From assembly GCA_027491785.1 (NCBI GenBank), contig JAOZGJ010000068.1, positions 1 to 46,402 on the forward strand: DNA of 46,402 bases, in the 5' to 3' direction. Positions 24,256 to 33,517 of the stretch are shown here, piece after piece (position 1 is the stretch's first letter; every line of letters starts with the position of its first letter). The translations under genes were made by a program, and so were the position numbers. A model generated the notes under the pieces. The model saw only the letters and a program-made list of their open reading frames with translations, made no database searches and was not told the origin of the DNA. The DNA is from Thermoproteota archaeon. Lineage in GTDB: Archaea; Korarchaeota; Korarchaeia; Korarchaeales; Korarchaeaceae.

Positions 24256-25421
24256 GCTTAGAGGAGAGGGAACTTGAGGTATTGATAGGACCTCAGCATC
24301 CAGCATCAGGTCACATGAGGATGGTCGCGAAGATAGATGGAGATATAGTAGTTGAACTTAGGCCCAATATAGGTTACGTTCATAGATCTGTTGAAAAGTT
24401 GGCTGAGGTGAAAAAGTTTCTCCAGATAATACCCCTAGTTGAGAGACCTTCCCTCGCCGATACCACCGCCAATAATCTAGCCTATGTGATGGCTTTAGAG
24501 AAGCTCTTAGGAATTGAGGCTCCGCCTAGAGCCCAATACCTGAGAACACTGCTTGCTGAGATAAACAGGATACACAGCCATCTATATGGTCTCGGGATCC
24601 ATGGAGTGATGATAGGATCTTCAACTGCTTACATGTGGTGCTTTGGCGACAGGGAACCGTTTATCGAGCTTGCTCAGGAGTTAACTGGCGCGAGACTCAC
24701 CTACTCCTACATAATACCGGGAGGTGTGAGGAGGGATTTACCCGGGGGATTCGCTGATAGGGTAGAGAAAGCGTTGAGATATATGGAAAATAGGATGAAG
24801 GATTACTTCGACCTCTACTTCAATAATCCAGTTACAAGGGCGAGACTCGAAGGAGTAGGAGTTCTATCGAAGGAAGATGCCATAAGGTTAGGGGTAGCCG
24901 GGCCCAACCTGAGGGCCAGTGGAGTTCCTTACGATGTCAGGAAGGTTGAACCCTACGCCGCTTATCCGGACCTAGATTTCGATGTTATAACAGAAAAGAC
25001 GGGTGATGCCTTCGCTAGGGTGATGGTGAGGGTGAGGGAGATACAAGAGAGTATGAAGATAATTAGACAGGTCCTAAAGAAGATACCAGAGGGCCCGATA
25101 CTTCATGAGAAATACATGAAGGTAATCCCGCCGAAGCTCAGGGAGTATATGAAGGAAACAGGTGAAGTAAAATTCCCCGGAGTGTTTGCTAATCTAAGGG
25201 TGCCAGCGGGGGAGGCGATAAGCAGGGTTGAGGGAGGTAGAGGAGAGGTAGTTTTCCACATAATCAGTGATGGTAAGATGACCCCCTACAGGATGAGGAT
25301 GGTCACACCATCGTTTAGGAATGTGGTGTTGTTTGAGCACCTTAACAGGGGGGTGAGGGTTGCGGACATACCTGCAATCTACGGTAGTTTGGATTACTTC
25401 CCACCGGAGGCTGATAGGTGA
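24252..25421 (+). CDS. nuoD: Complex I subunit D (NuoD/FpoD, 49 kDa type)
   Basis: This 389-residue subunit forms the quinone pocket with subunit B. It has GPQHPASGHMRM (family GPQHPA-HG region), GYVHRSVEK with the quinone-site Tyr and His, and LPGGFADRVEK. The C-terminus reads DIPAIYGSLDYFPPEADR. Neither the N- nor the C-terminal CxxC pairs of [NiFe] hydrogenases are present, so this is a quinone- or phenazine-type complex I and not a membrane-bound hydrogenase. ATG at 24252 overlaps the nuoC stop (ATGA). Confidence 0.94.
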   Translation: MSLEERELEVLIGPQHPASGHMRMVAKIDGDIVVELRPNIGYVHRSVEKLAEVKKFLQIIPLVERPSLADTTANNLAYVMALEKLLGIEAPPRAQYLRTLLAEINRIHSHLYGLGIHGVMIGSSTAYMWCFGDREPFIELAQELTGARLTYSYIIPGGVRRDLPGGFADRVEKALRYMENRMKDYFDLYFNNPVTRARLEGVGVLSKEDAIRLGVAGPNLRASGVPYDVRKVEPYAAYPDLDFDVITEKTGDAFARVMVRVREIQESMKIIRQVLKKIPEGPILHEKYMKVIPPKLREYMKETGEVKFPGVFANLRVPAGEAISRVEGGRGEVVFHIISDGKMTPYRMRMVTPSFRNVVLFEHLNRGVRVADIPAIYGSLDYFPPEADR

Positions 25422-26440
25422 TGCAAGACCTATTGAGTTCCCTGATAAGTCTGCTACTTAAACCCTACATATTCGTCCCTCTTATATTCCCCGGACTGGT
25501 GGTTGTATTCTTAGTCTTACTAGTAATCATTTGGCTTGAGAGAAAGATAGCAGCGAAGGTTCAACTCAGATATGGACCCTTGTACATATTGAAGCCATTA
25601 GGAGGAATCATACAGACGATAGCCGATCTCCTGAGATACCTCTTCCAGGAGCCGATAATCCCCAATTCTGTTGACAAGATAGCCTTCCTTCTCGCTCCTG
25701 TTATGCTATTTGGCTTGGCTTACTTACCTACAATAGCTATACCGGTCAGTCCAACGTTCTATGCATTCAAGAGCGATCTCAGCCTCCTGATAGTGCTGGC
25801 TCTGACGACTTTAGCACCGATATTCACAGTGGTTATGGGATGGGCCAGTAACAACAAGTTTTCCCTAATTGGTGGCCTAAGAGAGGGTTATCTCGTAATT
25901 TCGTATGAAATACCGATGTTCCTCTCGGCTCTATCCATGGCCGTTCTCTATGGGAGCTTGGACCTAGTAGATATAGCTGAAGCCCAGAAGGGGATATGGG
26001 GCTTCTTCCTCAATCCCGTAGCAGCAATATCGATGCTTGTGCTTATGTACATGTCAACTAGCAAGTTCCCATTTGAGATACCTGAGGCAGAAAGCGAGAT
26101 AGTAGCCGGGGCATACACGGAGTATAGCGGCATAATATACGGGCTGGTGATGGGAGCATCCTACGTGAAGCTCTACGTCCTGAGCCTAATCTACGCGATA
26201 TTATTCTTGGGTGGATGGAATCCTTTACCAGCATTCATGGCAAATGATCCACTGCTGCCGGGAATAATGCTGTTTGTAAAGGCTTTCATCCTCGTTGTCA
26301 TAGGAGCATTCCTCAGGGCCGTCTATCCAAGGTTTAGGATAGACCAAGCCATGAATATAGGTTGGAAAATGGCCCTTCCAGCATCCATTCTGGCCATATT
26401 CATCTCTTTAGGAGTTGTTATGTTTACGGGAGGTATGTGA
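25418..26440 (+). CDS. nuoH: Complex I subunit H (NuoH/FpoH)
   Basis: This 340-residue membrane subunit has about eight helices and links the quinone chamber to the proton channels. Conserved blocks are IWLERKIAAKVQLRYGP, GIIQTIADLLRYLFQEPIIP, SLIGGLREGYLVISYEIPMF and KFPFEIPEAESEIVAGAYTEYSG. The start is GTG at 25418 or ATG at 25421, which shares a base with the nuoD TGA; ACCGGAGG lies just upstream. It is followed at one base by nuoI. Confidence 0.94.
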   Translation: MMQDLLSSLISLLLKPYIFVPLIFPGLVVVFLVLLVIIWLERKIAAKVQLRYGPLYILKPLGGIIQTIADLLRYLFQEPIIPNSVDKIAFLLAPVMLFGLAYLPTIAIPVSPTFYAFKSDLSLLIVLALTTLAPIFTVVMGWASNNKFSLIGGLREGYLVISYEIPMFLSALSMAVLYGSLDLVDIAEAQKGIWGFFLNPVAAISMLVLMYMSTSKFPFEIPEAESEIVAGAYTEYSGIIYGLVMGASYVKLYVLSLIYAILFLGGWNPLPAFMANDPLLPGIMLFVKAFILVVIGAFLRAVYPRFRIDQAMNIGWKMALPASILAIFISLGVVMFTGGM

Positions 26441-26441
26441 G

Positions 26442-26933
26442 ATGTCTGTTGATAGAACCATTCGTCACGTTAAAGCCCTAGCAACGGGAGTCAAGTACCT
26501 AGTCTCGAGTAAGAGGATGACGCTGATGTATCCTGATGAGATAGAGGATCTTCCTAATGGATACAGGGGCATGATAGAGTACGACTGGGACACCTGCATA
26601 AAATGCGGCCTCTGTGCTATGGTATGCCCAGCTGATGCCATGAAGATGTACGTATCTAAGGAGGAATCGGAAGAGGGAAAGAAGCCCGTGAGGAGACCCG
26701 GCATCAACTACACTAGATGCGTCTTTTGCGGGTTCTGTGTAGCAATATGTCCAACGAACTCGCTGAAATTTACTAAAGTACATGATGTCGCATACTATAC
26801 ATTTGAGGAGCAGATATATCCGCCTGGGAAGTTCAGAGAGGGAGTTCCCAAGCCTCAATATAGGAAAGAACCTAGGAAGATGAGAGCAATATTGGATGAG
26901 AAGAGGGGATTGAGGTATGAGCCCGTTGAGTGA
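26442..26933 (+). CDS. nuoI: Complex I subunit I (NuoI/FpoI), two [4Fe-4S] clusters
   Basis: This peripheral subunit of about 163 residues carries clusters N6a and N6b: CIKCGLCAMVCP and CVFCGFCVAICP, each followed by the usual helix. It passes electrons to N2 in NuoB. The ATG at 26442 follows GGAGGT near 26431-26436 and begins right after the nuoH stop. An in-frame ATG at 26415, 27 bases upstream inside nuoH, is less likely. With E, F and G missing, this subunit is the probable docking point for an external ferredoxin. Confidence 0.94.
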   Translation: MSVDRTIRHVKALATGVKYLVSSKRMTLMYPDEIEDLPNGYRGMIEYDWDTCIKCGLCAMVCPADAMKMYVSKEESEEGKKPVRRPGINYTRCVFCGFCVAICPTNSLKFTKVHDVAYYTFEEQIYPPGKFREGVPKPQYRKEPRKMRAILDEKRGLRYEPVE

Positions 26934-27399
26934 TCCTGTAGTGATAACTTTCCTGCTCTCTTCCATACTATCAGTAGTAGCAGCTTTGTTTGTGGTATAT
27001 CACAGGTCGATAGTATACTCAGCATTCTTCCTCTCCATGCTAGGGGTTGGAAATGCCATCCTATTCACTCTACTTGGTTTTCCCATAATAGCTCTATTCC
27101 ATCTCTCCGTTTACGTCGGTGCCGCCGTTACATTCATCCTATTCTCCGTAGTTATGCTTAAAGAAGCCCCTTCAGTTGAGCCGCCTACTAAGGCTCTAGC
27201 GGTAATATCCGTAGTAGTGCTCGCCATAATTCTCATAAAGGCATTCTCCTCCTTCTCCGCCGAACCAACCTTCTTCCTCAGCTATAGAGAGCTAACTTCC
27301 CTCTTAGTCACCAAATACTGGTTCGCCCTGATAGTCGCCGCTATAGCTCTAGTTACTACCCTAATAGAAGCCATAACTCTCGCAAGGAGGGAGGTGTGA
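26917..27399 (+). CDS. nuoJ: Complex I subunit J (NuoJ/FpoJ)
   Basis: This 160-residue membrane subunit has five helices. It shows RSIVYSAFFLSMLGVGNAILF and the typical LFHLSVYVGAAVTFILFSVVML (family helix with the pi-bulge, near A-VTFLF), then an LIEAITLARR end. It overlaps the end of nuoI by 17 bases, with GAGG before the ATG. It is full-length, whereas methanogen FpoJ is often split. Confidence 0.9.
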   Translation: MSPLSDPVVITFLLSSILSVVAALFVVYHRSIVYSAFFLSMLGVGNAILFTLLGFPIIALFHLSVYVGAAVTFILFSVVMLKEAPSVEPPTKALAVISVVVLAIILIKAFSSFSAEPTFFLSYRELTSLLVTKYWFALIVAAIALVTTLIEAITLARREV

Positions 27400-27402
27400 G
27401 AG

Positions 27403-27708
27403 ATGGAGGTGTTCTGGTACTTAGTCGTATCTTCCATACTCTTCGCTATTGGTGTTTACGGGCTTCTCACAAGGAGAAACATAATAAGGATGCTCCTTTC
27501 TGCTGAAGTTATTTTTAATGCCGCGCTCCTGGCCTTCCTCTCCCTAGCATCATTAAATGCAGCCTACGGGGCTATGGGGGGTGCTATTGTTATAATAGCA
27601 ATATCCCTATCGGCTGCTGAAGTTGGTGTCATAGTCTCCATAGCCATAATGATGTTCAGGATGAGGAAGGCCCTAGATGTGTATGGATTGAGAAAATTCA
27701 AAGGGTGA
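27403..27708 (+). CDS. nuoK: Complex I subunit K (NuoK/FpoK)
   Basis: This 101-residue three-helix subunit of the Mrp-like channel set has GVYGLLTRRNIIRMLLSAEVIFNAALL, with the conserved membrane Glu in SAEV, and a second membrane Glu in SLSAAEVGVIVSIAI. These two Glu residues are part of the proton path. GGGAGGTGTGAG precedes the ATG. It is spaced 3 bases after nuoJ. Confidence 0.92.
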   Translation: MEVFWYLVVSSILFAIGVYGLLTRRNIIRMLLSAEVIFNAALLAFLSLASLNAAYGAMGGAIVIIAISLSAAEVGVIVSIAIMMFRMRKALDVYGLRKFKG

Positions 27709-27712
27709 TCGT

Positions 27713-29254
27713 ATGATACTGGAAATTCCCTACATGTTCCTGTCGATAGTAATACCCATGATAATATCACTGGTGTTCCCCTTCCTGAACTGGGGGAAGA
27801 AGGCCTTCGCGGCTATCAGCACGATCTTGCTTCTCATACCCCTAGCAGTAATTTCATGGCTCTCAATCATCAGCGGGCTGAAGGAACCAGTCCTAGACCC
27901 GGTGTTCTTCTCAAATCCTGCAATAGGTAACTTCTCTATGTTACTTGACTCAATAAGCGCTCCTCTCGCCATATCTATTGGACTAGTCACCTCAATGATC
28001 GCTTGGTACTCCCTGAAATACATGGATCATAGATTTGAGGAAATGGAAGAGGAAGGACATAAACCAGCGAGTTGGGGAGTTTATTACATGCTCTACATCC
28101 TCTTCTCTGCTGCCATGATGGGAACTGTCCTCTCTAACAACCTTATAGAGTTCTACATATTCTTGGAAGTATCCCTTCTACCTAGCTTCCTCCTAATAGC
28201 TTTCTATGGATATGGAAAGAGGGAAAGGATAGCCCTGCTCTACCTAATATGGACTCACGTTGGGGCTCTATCATTCTTAGTCGGTGCATTGGTCCTTGGA
28301 CTCAATGTTGGGACGTTCGACTACTTCAACCCGATAAAGATAGTCGCGAACCTAGGATTAGGTGAAGCTTTACCTGAAACTATAAGGTTCGCGGTCTTCA
28401 TGGCCATAGTAATAGGGCTCTTCGTGAAGATGGCTGTCTTTGGAGTCCATATATGGTTGCCCTATGCACATGCAGAGGCTCCAACGCCTGTTTCAGCACT
28501 ATTATCCCCTAATCTGATAGGTATAGCAGGATATGCTCTAATAAGGATAGCCTACGTCCTATTTCCAACTGATTTTAGGGCTATAGCACCCTATATGCTT
28601 GGATGGGCACTTCTTACGATAATATACGGTGGCCTGATGGCCCTCGCTCAAGACGACTTCAAGAGATTTCTTGCATATTCGAGCGTATCCCAGATGGGAT
28701 ATCTCCTTATGGGAGTAGCGAGCGTATCCGCAATTGGCATGGCTGGTGCTCTAATGCACTATGCTGCCCATGCAGTTGGTAAGGCCCTGTTATTCGCCAC
28801 CGCTGGTGTACTGATAACCCAACTTCATGGACTGAGGAGCTTGAGTAAGATGGGAGGTCTGGCCTCCAAGATGCCGATAACGGCTTCTCTAGCCCTCATA
28901 GGTTTCATGCACATAACTGGAGTTCCTCCATCTCTAGGGCTGTGGAGCGAGGTTCTGATATTAACAGGCGTGGCCAATTTCGCGGTTAAGATAAACCAGT
29001 TCGTATCAGTTACGATATTCCTCCTGATAGGGATAGGCCTGTCTACTGCCTACTCCTTCATCACCATGAGGAGAATATTCTTCGGTAAGACAACGGAGTC
29101 AACAGAGCACGCGACCGAGGCTGGATGGACCTTGCTGATACCCATGATAGTAATTGCTGCAGCCGGCATGATATTCTTCCTCGTACCTCAGTTCCTAGTG
29201 AACCCGATGATCTCCAGCTTAAGCAGGTTGCTTAAGCTGCCTGCTCCAGGGTGA
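27713..29254 (+). CDS. nuoM: Complex I subunit M (NuoM/FpoM), antiporter-like
   Basis: This 513-residue proton-channel subunit has about 14 helices. It shows the membrane Glu in FYIFLEVSLLPSFLLI, the channel Lys near LFVKMAVFGVHIWLPYAHAEAPTPVSALL, and the second half-channel Lys in FKRFLAYSSVSQMGYLLMG. The protein is assigned to NuoM because it has the AHAEAPTP block and lacks the long C-terminal lateral helix of NuoL. It stands before nuoL, not after it as in the common L-M-N order. Confidence 0.92.
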   Translation: MILEIPYMFLSIVIPMIISLVFPFLNWGKKAFAAISTILLLIPLAVISWLSIISGLKEPVLDPVFFSNPAIGNFSMLLDSISAPLAISIGLVTSMIAWYSLKYMDHRFEEMEEEGHKPASWGVYYMLYILFSAAMMGTVLSNNLIEFYIFLEVSLLPSFLLIAFYGYGKRERIALLYLIWTHVGALSFLVGALVLGLNVGTFDYFNPIKIVANLGLGEALPETIRFAVFMAIVIGLFVKMAVFGVHIWLPYAHAEAPTPVSALLSPNLIGIAGYALIRIAYVLFPTDFRAIAPYMLGWALLTIIYGGLMALAQDDFKRFLAYSSVSQMGYLLMGVASVSAIGMAGALMHYAAHAVGKALLFATAGVLITQLHGLRSLSKMGGLASKMPITASLALIGFMHITGVPPSLGLWSEVLILTGVANFAVKINQFVSVTIFLLIGIGLSTAYSFITMRRIFFGKTTESTEHATEAGWTLLIPMIVIAAAGMIFFLVPQFLVNPMISSLSRLLKLPAPG

Positions 29255-29260
29255 ACCTAA

Positions 29261-31366
29261 ATGGTAATGGACTACGCTTTCCTAACTTGGCTAACTCCCT
29301 ATCTGGGTGCTGTGCTGGCGCTTCTCCTAAATAGAGCAGGAAAGATCAGAGATGTCATAGCGGTCTTAGCGATCTTCGGCTCAGCGATATTCTCTACATT
29401 CGTCCTCCAAGAGGAGATGGCAGCCAATCAAGCCATACATATATCGTATCCTTGGATATCCTCGTTAGGAGTTACTTTTGGCGTATATGTTGATTCGCTA
29501 TCCGCCTTTATGGCATTGATCGTAGCTTGGCTCAGCTTTCTAATATCCGTCTATAGCCTGAAATATATGGAGGGAGATTCAGGCCTCACAAGATACTGGT
29601 TCTTCTTCGATTTCTTCGTAGGAAGCATGCTCCTGCTCGTACTCGCCGATAATCTAGTACTCATGTTCCTTGGATGGGAGGGTACTGGGCTTGCCTCCTA
29701 TGCTCTAATAGGTCACTGGTATACCGACGAAGATGAGAGGTGCGTAGGGGATATAGGGAGAAAAGCTTTGGGAGAACCCATGTGGTTCCCTCCAAGTCAT
29801 GCAGGGCTTAGAGCTATAGTATTTACAAGGCTAGGAGATGTGGGTTTCATTGCAGGCATAGGGGCTCTCTACTACCTAACTGGAACCTTCTCAATCCCAG
29901 GAATAGCACAGAGAGTTGCTCAATGGGCTGGTCCACTAGCTCACGCAGGCTTACTCTTCCCGTTCCTTCTACTGTTCTCCTTAGGGGCTTTCGCTAAGTC
30001 AGCTCAGTTTCCATTCCACGAATGGCTCGTCACAGCAATGACAGGTCCTACCTCAGTTAGCGCTCTCATACATGCAGCAACGATGGTAAAGGCAGGAGTA
30101 TACTTCCTGCTCAGATTCTCCCCAATATTCGTCTTAGCAGCTCAGGAAATACCTGCAGCTGGACCTCAGGTGCATGCGTTCTTCTCGACAGTAGCCATAA
30201 TTGGAGGGTTTACTGCTTTCTTTATGGCAACTCAGGCGTTGGTTGCTAGAGAATTAAAGCTCATACTTGCTTTCTCAACAGCCTCTCAGCTTGGATATAT
30301 GTTCCTAGCTCTAGGTTCAGCTGGTCTAATCACAGAGTTTCCACTAGGCTTCCTCGCAGGATTCTCCCATCTGATGAGCCATGCCATATTCAAAGCATCC
30401 CTATTCCTCGTAGCTGGAGCGGTGCTTCACGTAGTTCATTCCAGATTCGTAGATGATATGGGAGGCCTCTGGAAGTTTATGAAATGGTCCTTCTTGGCCA
30501 TGAGCCTTGCAGCTCTGAGCTTAATGGGAGTACCCCCATTCATGGGATTCTGGACTAAAGATACCATTATAGAGGTAGCCCATGAATCAGGCGTATTCTT
30601 AGGCTACTTCTTCGGGGTTATAACAGCAATGCTCACTGCCTTCTATTCAACTAGAATGGTAATCAGGACATTCCTGTATGAAAAATCCGAGAATGTCCTC
30701 CACTTGGAGGAAGAGCATCATCTCCATGAGGCTCATCCGCTCATGTTACTGCCCTACCTTACCCTAGCTCTTCTAGCATTGATAGTGGGCTTGATATGGC
30801 CCTTCTATGGTACAAGCCTTCTCGAGGCAATGGTGAGCAATGTACTCGGTATAACGGAGAAGTTCCACCCTGAACTTGAGTTCAATTTAGGGATGCTCGC
30901 TATCTCACTCACTATGGTATTCGCGGGCATCTTGATAGCGATAGGCCTCTATTACACTTCAGGTGGTAGGAAGTGGATCCACTCAGCCATAAAGAACCCC
31001 TCCGGCAAGGCGCTTCACGACTTCCTCTACGATAGATGGTACATAAACTCGATATATTACATAGTGATAGTGAAAGGTTTCGCTTGGCTTTCCAGAGTCA
31101 TATTCAAGTACTTCGATACCCTGCTCATAGACGGATTCTATCATCGCTTCATACCTTGGCTGACCGATAGGCTCAGTGTCCTAGGCTTCAAGTACTTCGA
31201 AACGGATGTGATTGATGAGACATACAACAACAGGATCGTGAGGGCATTCAAAGCGTTCGGCTCCGCTGTAAGGAAGATTCAGACAGGTCTAATAAACCAG
31301 TACCTTCTGATATTCTTCCTAGGGCTGATGCTGATTCTACTCTACCTGCTGTTATGGGTGGGATGA
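29261..31366 (+). CDS. nuoL: Complex I subunit L (NuoL/FpoL), antiporter-like with lateral helix
   Basis: This 701-residue distal proton-channel subunit shows LVLMFLGWEGTGLASYALIGHWY, FAKSAQFPFHEWLVTAMTGPTSVSALIHAATMVKAG (two channel Lys residues) and ARELKLILAFSTASQLGYM. The last 150 residues contain the long lateral helix and the final membrane anchor. Between GHWYTDEDE and FTRLGDVGF there is an insert of roughly 15-20 residues with Cys and an MWFPPSHAG segment not found in E. coli NuoL. It sits between nuoM and nuoN with gaps of 6 and 3 bases. Confidence 0.93.
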   Translation: MVMDYAFLTWLTPYLGAVLALLLNRAGKIRDVIAVLAIFGSAIFSTFVLQEEMAANQAIHISYPWISSLGVTFGVYVDSLSAFMALIVAWLSFLISVYSLKYMEGDSGLTRYWFFFDFFVGSMLLLVLADNLVLMFLGWEGTGLASYALIGHWYTDEDERCVGDIGRKALGEPMWFPPSHAGLRAIVFTRLGDVGFIAGIGALYYLTGTFSIPGIAQRVAQWAGPLAHAGLLFPFLLLFSLGAFAKSAQFPFHEWLVTAMTGPTSVSALIHAATMVKAGVYFLLRFSPIFVLAAQEIPAAGPQVHAFFSTVAIIGGFTAFFMATQALVARELKLILAFSTASQLGYMFLALGSAGLITEFPLGFLAGFSHLMSHAIFKASLFLVAGAVLHVVHSRFVDDMGGLWKFMKWSFLAMSLAALSLMGVPPFMGFWTKDTIIEVAHESGVFLGYFFGVITAMLTAFYSTRMVIRTFLYEKSENVLHLEEEHHLHEAHPLMLLPYLTLALLALIVGLIWPFYGTSLLEAMVSNVLGITEKFHPELEFNLGMLAISLTMVFAGILIAIGLYYTSGGRKWIHSAIKNPSGKALHDFLYDRWYINSIYYIVIVKGFAWLSRVIFKYFDTLLIDGFYHRFIPWLTDRLSVLGFKYFETDVIDETYNNRIVRAFKAFGSAVRKIQTGLINQYLLIFFLGLMLILLYLLLWVG

Positions 31367-31369
31367 AAT

Positions 31370-32770
31370 ATGGAAGCTGTGATATGGTCCCTGATAGTCC
31401 TGCTGGGCGGCCTTGGGCTCATACTTCCAACTATAGATTACCTGAAGAGGACCAAGATAAGCCCTTACCTAACGATCTTGGCAACGGCCATAGCTTTCGG
31501 ACTTCTCACTACCCTAGTAGGAAAGAGCGGATCTCTCTTCAATGGAGTGATAAGAATAGGTCCGTTGGCTACATATATAGCACTTATCGCTACATTAGGT
31601 GCTTTCTTAGTTAGCTTAGCCTCTCTAGTTCAAGCTAAGGAATGGAACACCTCTCCAAGCCTTTATTCTCTTATGCTCTTGGCTCTCCTTGGTGTTTACT
31701 TCGTCTTATATGTGGCTGACGCATCAGTGCTCGTCTCCGCTTGGGCTCTCGTGGCAGTTGCCTCATATGTACTGGTAGGCATAAAGAAGGACGATAACTC
31801 CCTAGAAGCTGCGGCAAAATACGCCCTAATGGGAGTTGCATCTTCATCCCTTCTAATATTTGGTTTAGCTCTAATCTTGGGCGTGACTAGGACAAGCGCC
31901 TTCGCTCCATTCACGGATGTTCCTTACTCACTTAAGGCAACATTTCTCATAGGAGTTCTAATGCTCATAGCAGCTTTTGGCTTCAAGTTAGGCGTTGTTC
32001 CCTTCCACGGATGGTTGCCCGATGTTTATGGAGGGGCTCATCCTCTAGTCGTCTCGTTCGTCGCTGGTGTTATAAAGCTCATAAGTATAGGAGCATTCCT
32101 CCGAGTCCTTCAGCCTCTAATTCCATCAATTCAAAATGAATGGTTCTGGATAATGGCTTTTCTCTCCATAATAACTATGTTCTATGGTAATCTAGCCGCC
32201 TTAGTGCAGAAGAATGTTCAGAGAATGATGGCTTATTCCAGCATAGGACAAGCAGGTTATTTTCTCATAGCATTCGCTGCTCTGTCCTTCTCTAGTACTA
32301 AAACGATCGCTCTTCAGGGAATAGGACTTCATGTCACGACGTATGTACTAGCCAAGGTCGGGATATTCGTTGGGCTGGCTTACTTCGCTAGGAAGGGCTT
32401 CGATCTGACTCTTGAGGGATTGAGTGGTGCTGGGAGGAAACTACCGCTCTCCGGGACCTTTATGACAGTGTTGGTGCTGAGCCTAATGGGAATGCCCCCT
32501 CTAATAGGGTTCTGGAGCAAGTTCATGTACATCTTTTACTCTGTGATGGATGTGGCCCCGTGGCTGGCCTTCCTAGGTATAGTGAACAGCGGTATCTCCG
32601 TAGGATATTATGCTCAAGTGATAAGATACCTATTCTTCGCCGATCCGCCAAAAGTGGATGTCAGAGAGGAAGGGCCAGATCTGGAGATCTACGTGCTCAT
32701 GGTCACAGCAGTGTTGACGATTCTCCTAGGACTAGGACTCGTTAATGTGCTTATACCTCTCCTAACATAA
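31370..32770 (+). CDS. nuoN: Complex I subunit N (NuoN/FpoN), antiporter-like
   Basis: This 466-residue third antiporter-like subunit is the last gene of the operon. The channel region reads AAFGFKLGVVPFHGWLPDVYGGAHPLVVSFV, followed by VQRMMAYSSIGQAGYFLIAFA and PLIGFWSKF. It has 13-14 helices, like NuoN. The ATG at 31370 is 3 bases after nuoL. No nuoE, F, G, fpoF or fpoO follows. A T-run comes soon after its stop. Confidence 0.91.
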   Translation: MEAVIWSLIVLLGGLGLILPTIDYLKRTKISPYLTILATAIAFGLLTTLVGKSGSLFNGVIRIGPLATYIALIATLGAFLVSLASLVQAKEWNTSPSLYSLMLLALLGVYFVLYVADASVLVSAWALVAVASYVLVGIKKDDNSLEAAAKYALMGVASSSLLIFGLALILGVTRTSAFAPFTDVPYSLKATFLIGVLMLIAAFGFKLGVVPFHGWLPDVYGGAHPLVVSFVAGVIKLISIGAFLRVLQPLIPSIQNEWFWIMAFLSIITMFYGNLAALVQKNVQRMMAYSSIGQAGYFLIAFAALSFSSTKTIALQGIGLHVTTYVLAKVGIFVGLAYFARKGFDLTLEGLSGAGRKLPLSGTFMTVLVLSLMGMPPLIGFWSKFMYIFYSVMDVAPWLAFLGIVNSGISVGYYAQVIRYLFFADPPKVDVREEGPDLEIYVLMVTAVLTILLGLGLVNVLIPLLT

Positions 32771-32772
32771 CC

Positions 32773-32790
32773 ATCTTTTTTCTCCCTCAC
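32773..32790 (+). terminator. T-run after complex I operon
   Basis: CATCTTTTTTCTCCCTCAC lies directly after the nuoN stop, in the 44-base convergent gap before the PIN-domain gene. A T-run of this kind is the usual archaeal terminator. Confidence 0.4.
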
Positions 32791-32814
32791 TTTCGGTTCA
32801 GCAGAAGAAGTATG

Positions 32815-33300
32815 TTACAGCTGACGGAGAAGACTTGACCAGCTGAGCACTTCCTTCGGCCTAAAATCTACATTTAGCTTCAATAACTCATCATCCTCGG
32901 TAAGAAGGCGATATCCCCTCACGGAAGCTGTGGCATATATCATCCTGTCAAAGTAATCCCTCACTCCGGCATCTAACAGACTATCTGAAGCTCTCTCTAC
33001 ATCCGGATCGGTCAGCTCAACTTGGGAAATTCTCTCTTCAGAGAGCAATGCCTTCAAACCATATATGAAAGCCCAAGCAAGCTTATTCCTCCTCTCTGGA
33101 TGTCTCTTCATGAGTCTAAGGGATATCCACTTGGCCTCTACCAAGGAAATTGGATTGTAGAGAACCCTATAGATATCGAGCACCCTTGGAAACTTGCTAT
33201 AATCCTTGAGACCCATATCGATTCCGAATATGGGAAGTAAATAGGTGGTATCCAGCAGGAGTTCACTTATAGATACCTTCCTCCCTTTGGGCCTCCTCAC
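32815..33300 (-). CDS. PIN-domain ribonuclease, VapC-like toxin
   Basis: This protein of up to 161 residues has the PIN-domain acidic residues: Asp in LLLDTTYLL near the N-terminus, Glu in SLVEAKW, and a later Asp cluster GVRDYFDRMIYA and TEDDELL. It is a Mg-dependent RNase toxin by family. It overlaps the VapB-like gene by 38 bases if GTG at 33300 is the start. The expected PIN N-terminus is about 13 codons further in, so the true start may be later and non-standard. The RNA target is unknown. Confidence 0.82.
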   Translation of the reverse strand: MRRPKGRKVSISELLLDTTYLLPIFGIDMGLKDYSKFPRVLDIYRVLYNPISLVEAKWISLRLMKRHPERRNKLAWAFIYGLKALLSEERISQVELTDPDVERASDSLLDAGVRDYFDRMIYATASVRGYRLLTEDDELLKLNVDFRPKEVLSWSSLLRQL

Positions 33301-33517
33301 TAATTCTCTCCGCTTCTTCGGGGGTTATCCTGACCACTGGATTCCTTATAACGTCCTCTATTGCAGGAACGGGTTCCACTATTAGCTTCCCTTCCTCAAT
33401 CTTGGCCCTCACCATGCTTCCTTTCCTTATCCCTAGCATTTTCCTGATCTCCTTTGTAGTGTAGATCTCTCCCCTCTTTCCGACTTTAAGTAATATTTCA
33501 GACATATTTTGATTCAC
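33263..33517 (-). CDS. AbrB/SpoVT-type antitoxin, VapB-like
   Basis: This 84-residue DNA-binding antitoxin has the swapped-hairpin AbrB fold: LLKVGKRGEIYTTKEIRKMLGIRKGSMVRAKIEEGKLIVEPV. The acidic C-terminal tail (RISEEAQREEG) should fold on the PIN toxin. It precedes and overlaps the toxin gene. A TATA-like TTTTTATTTT lies 22-35 bases upstream of the ATG, consistent with a leaderless, self-repressed unit. Confidence 0.85.
   Translation of the reverse strand: MNQNMSEILLKVGKRGEIYTTKEIRKMLGIRKGSMVRAKIEEGKLIVEPVPAIEDVIRNPVVRITPEEAERISEEAQREEGIYK

Noticed and set aside
24252-25421. Membrane-bound [NiFe] hydrogenase instead of complex I
   Set aside because: The D subunit lacks the N- and C-terminal CxxC pairs that bind nickel and iron, and subunits A, J and K have complex I form.
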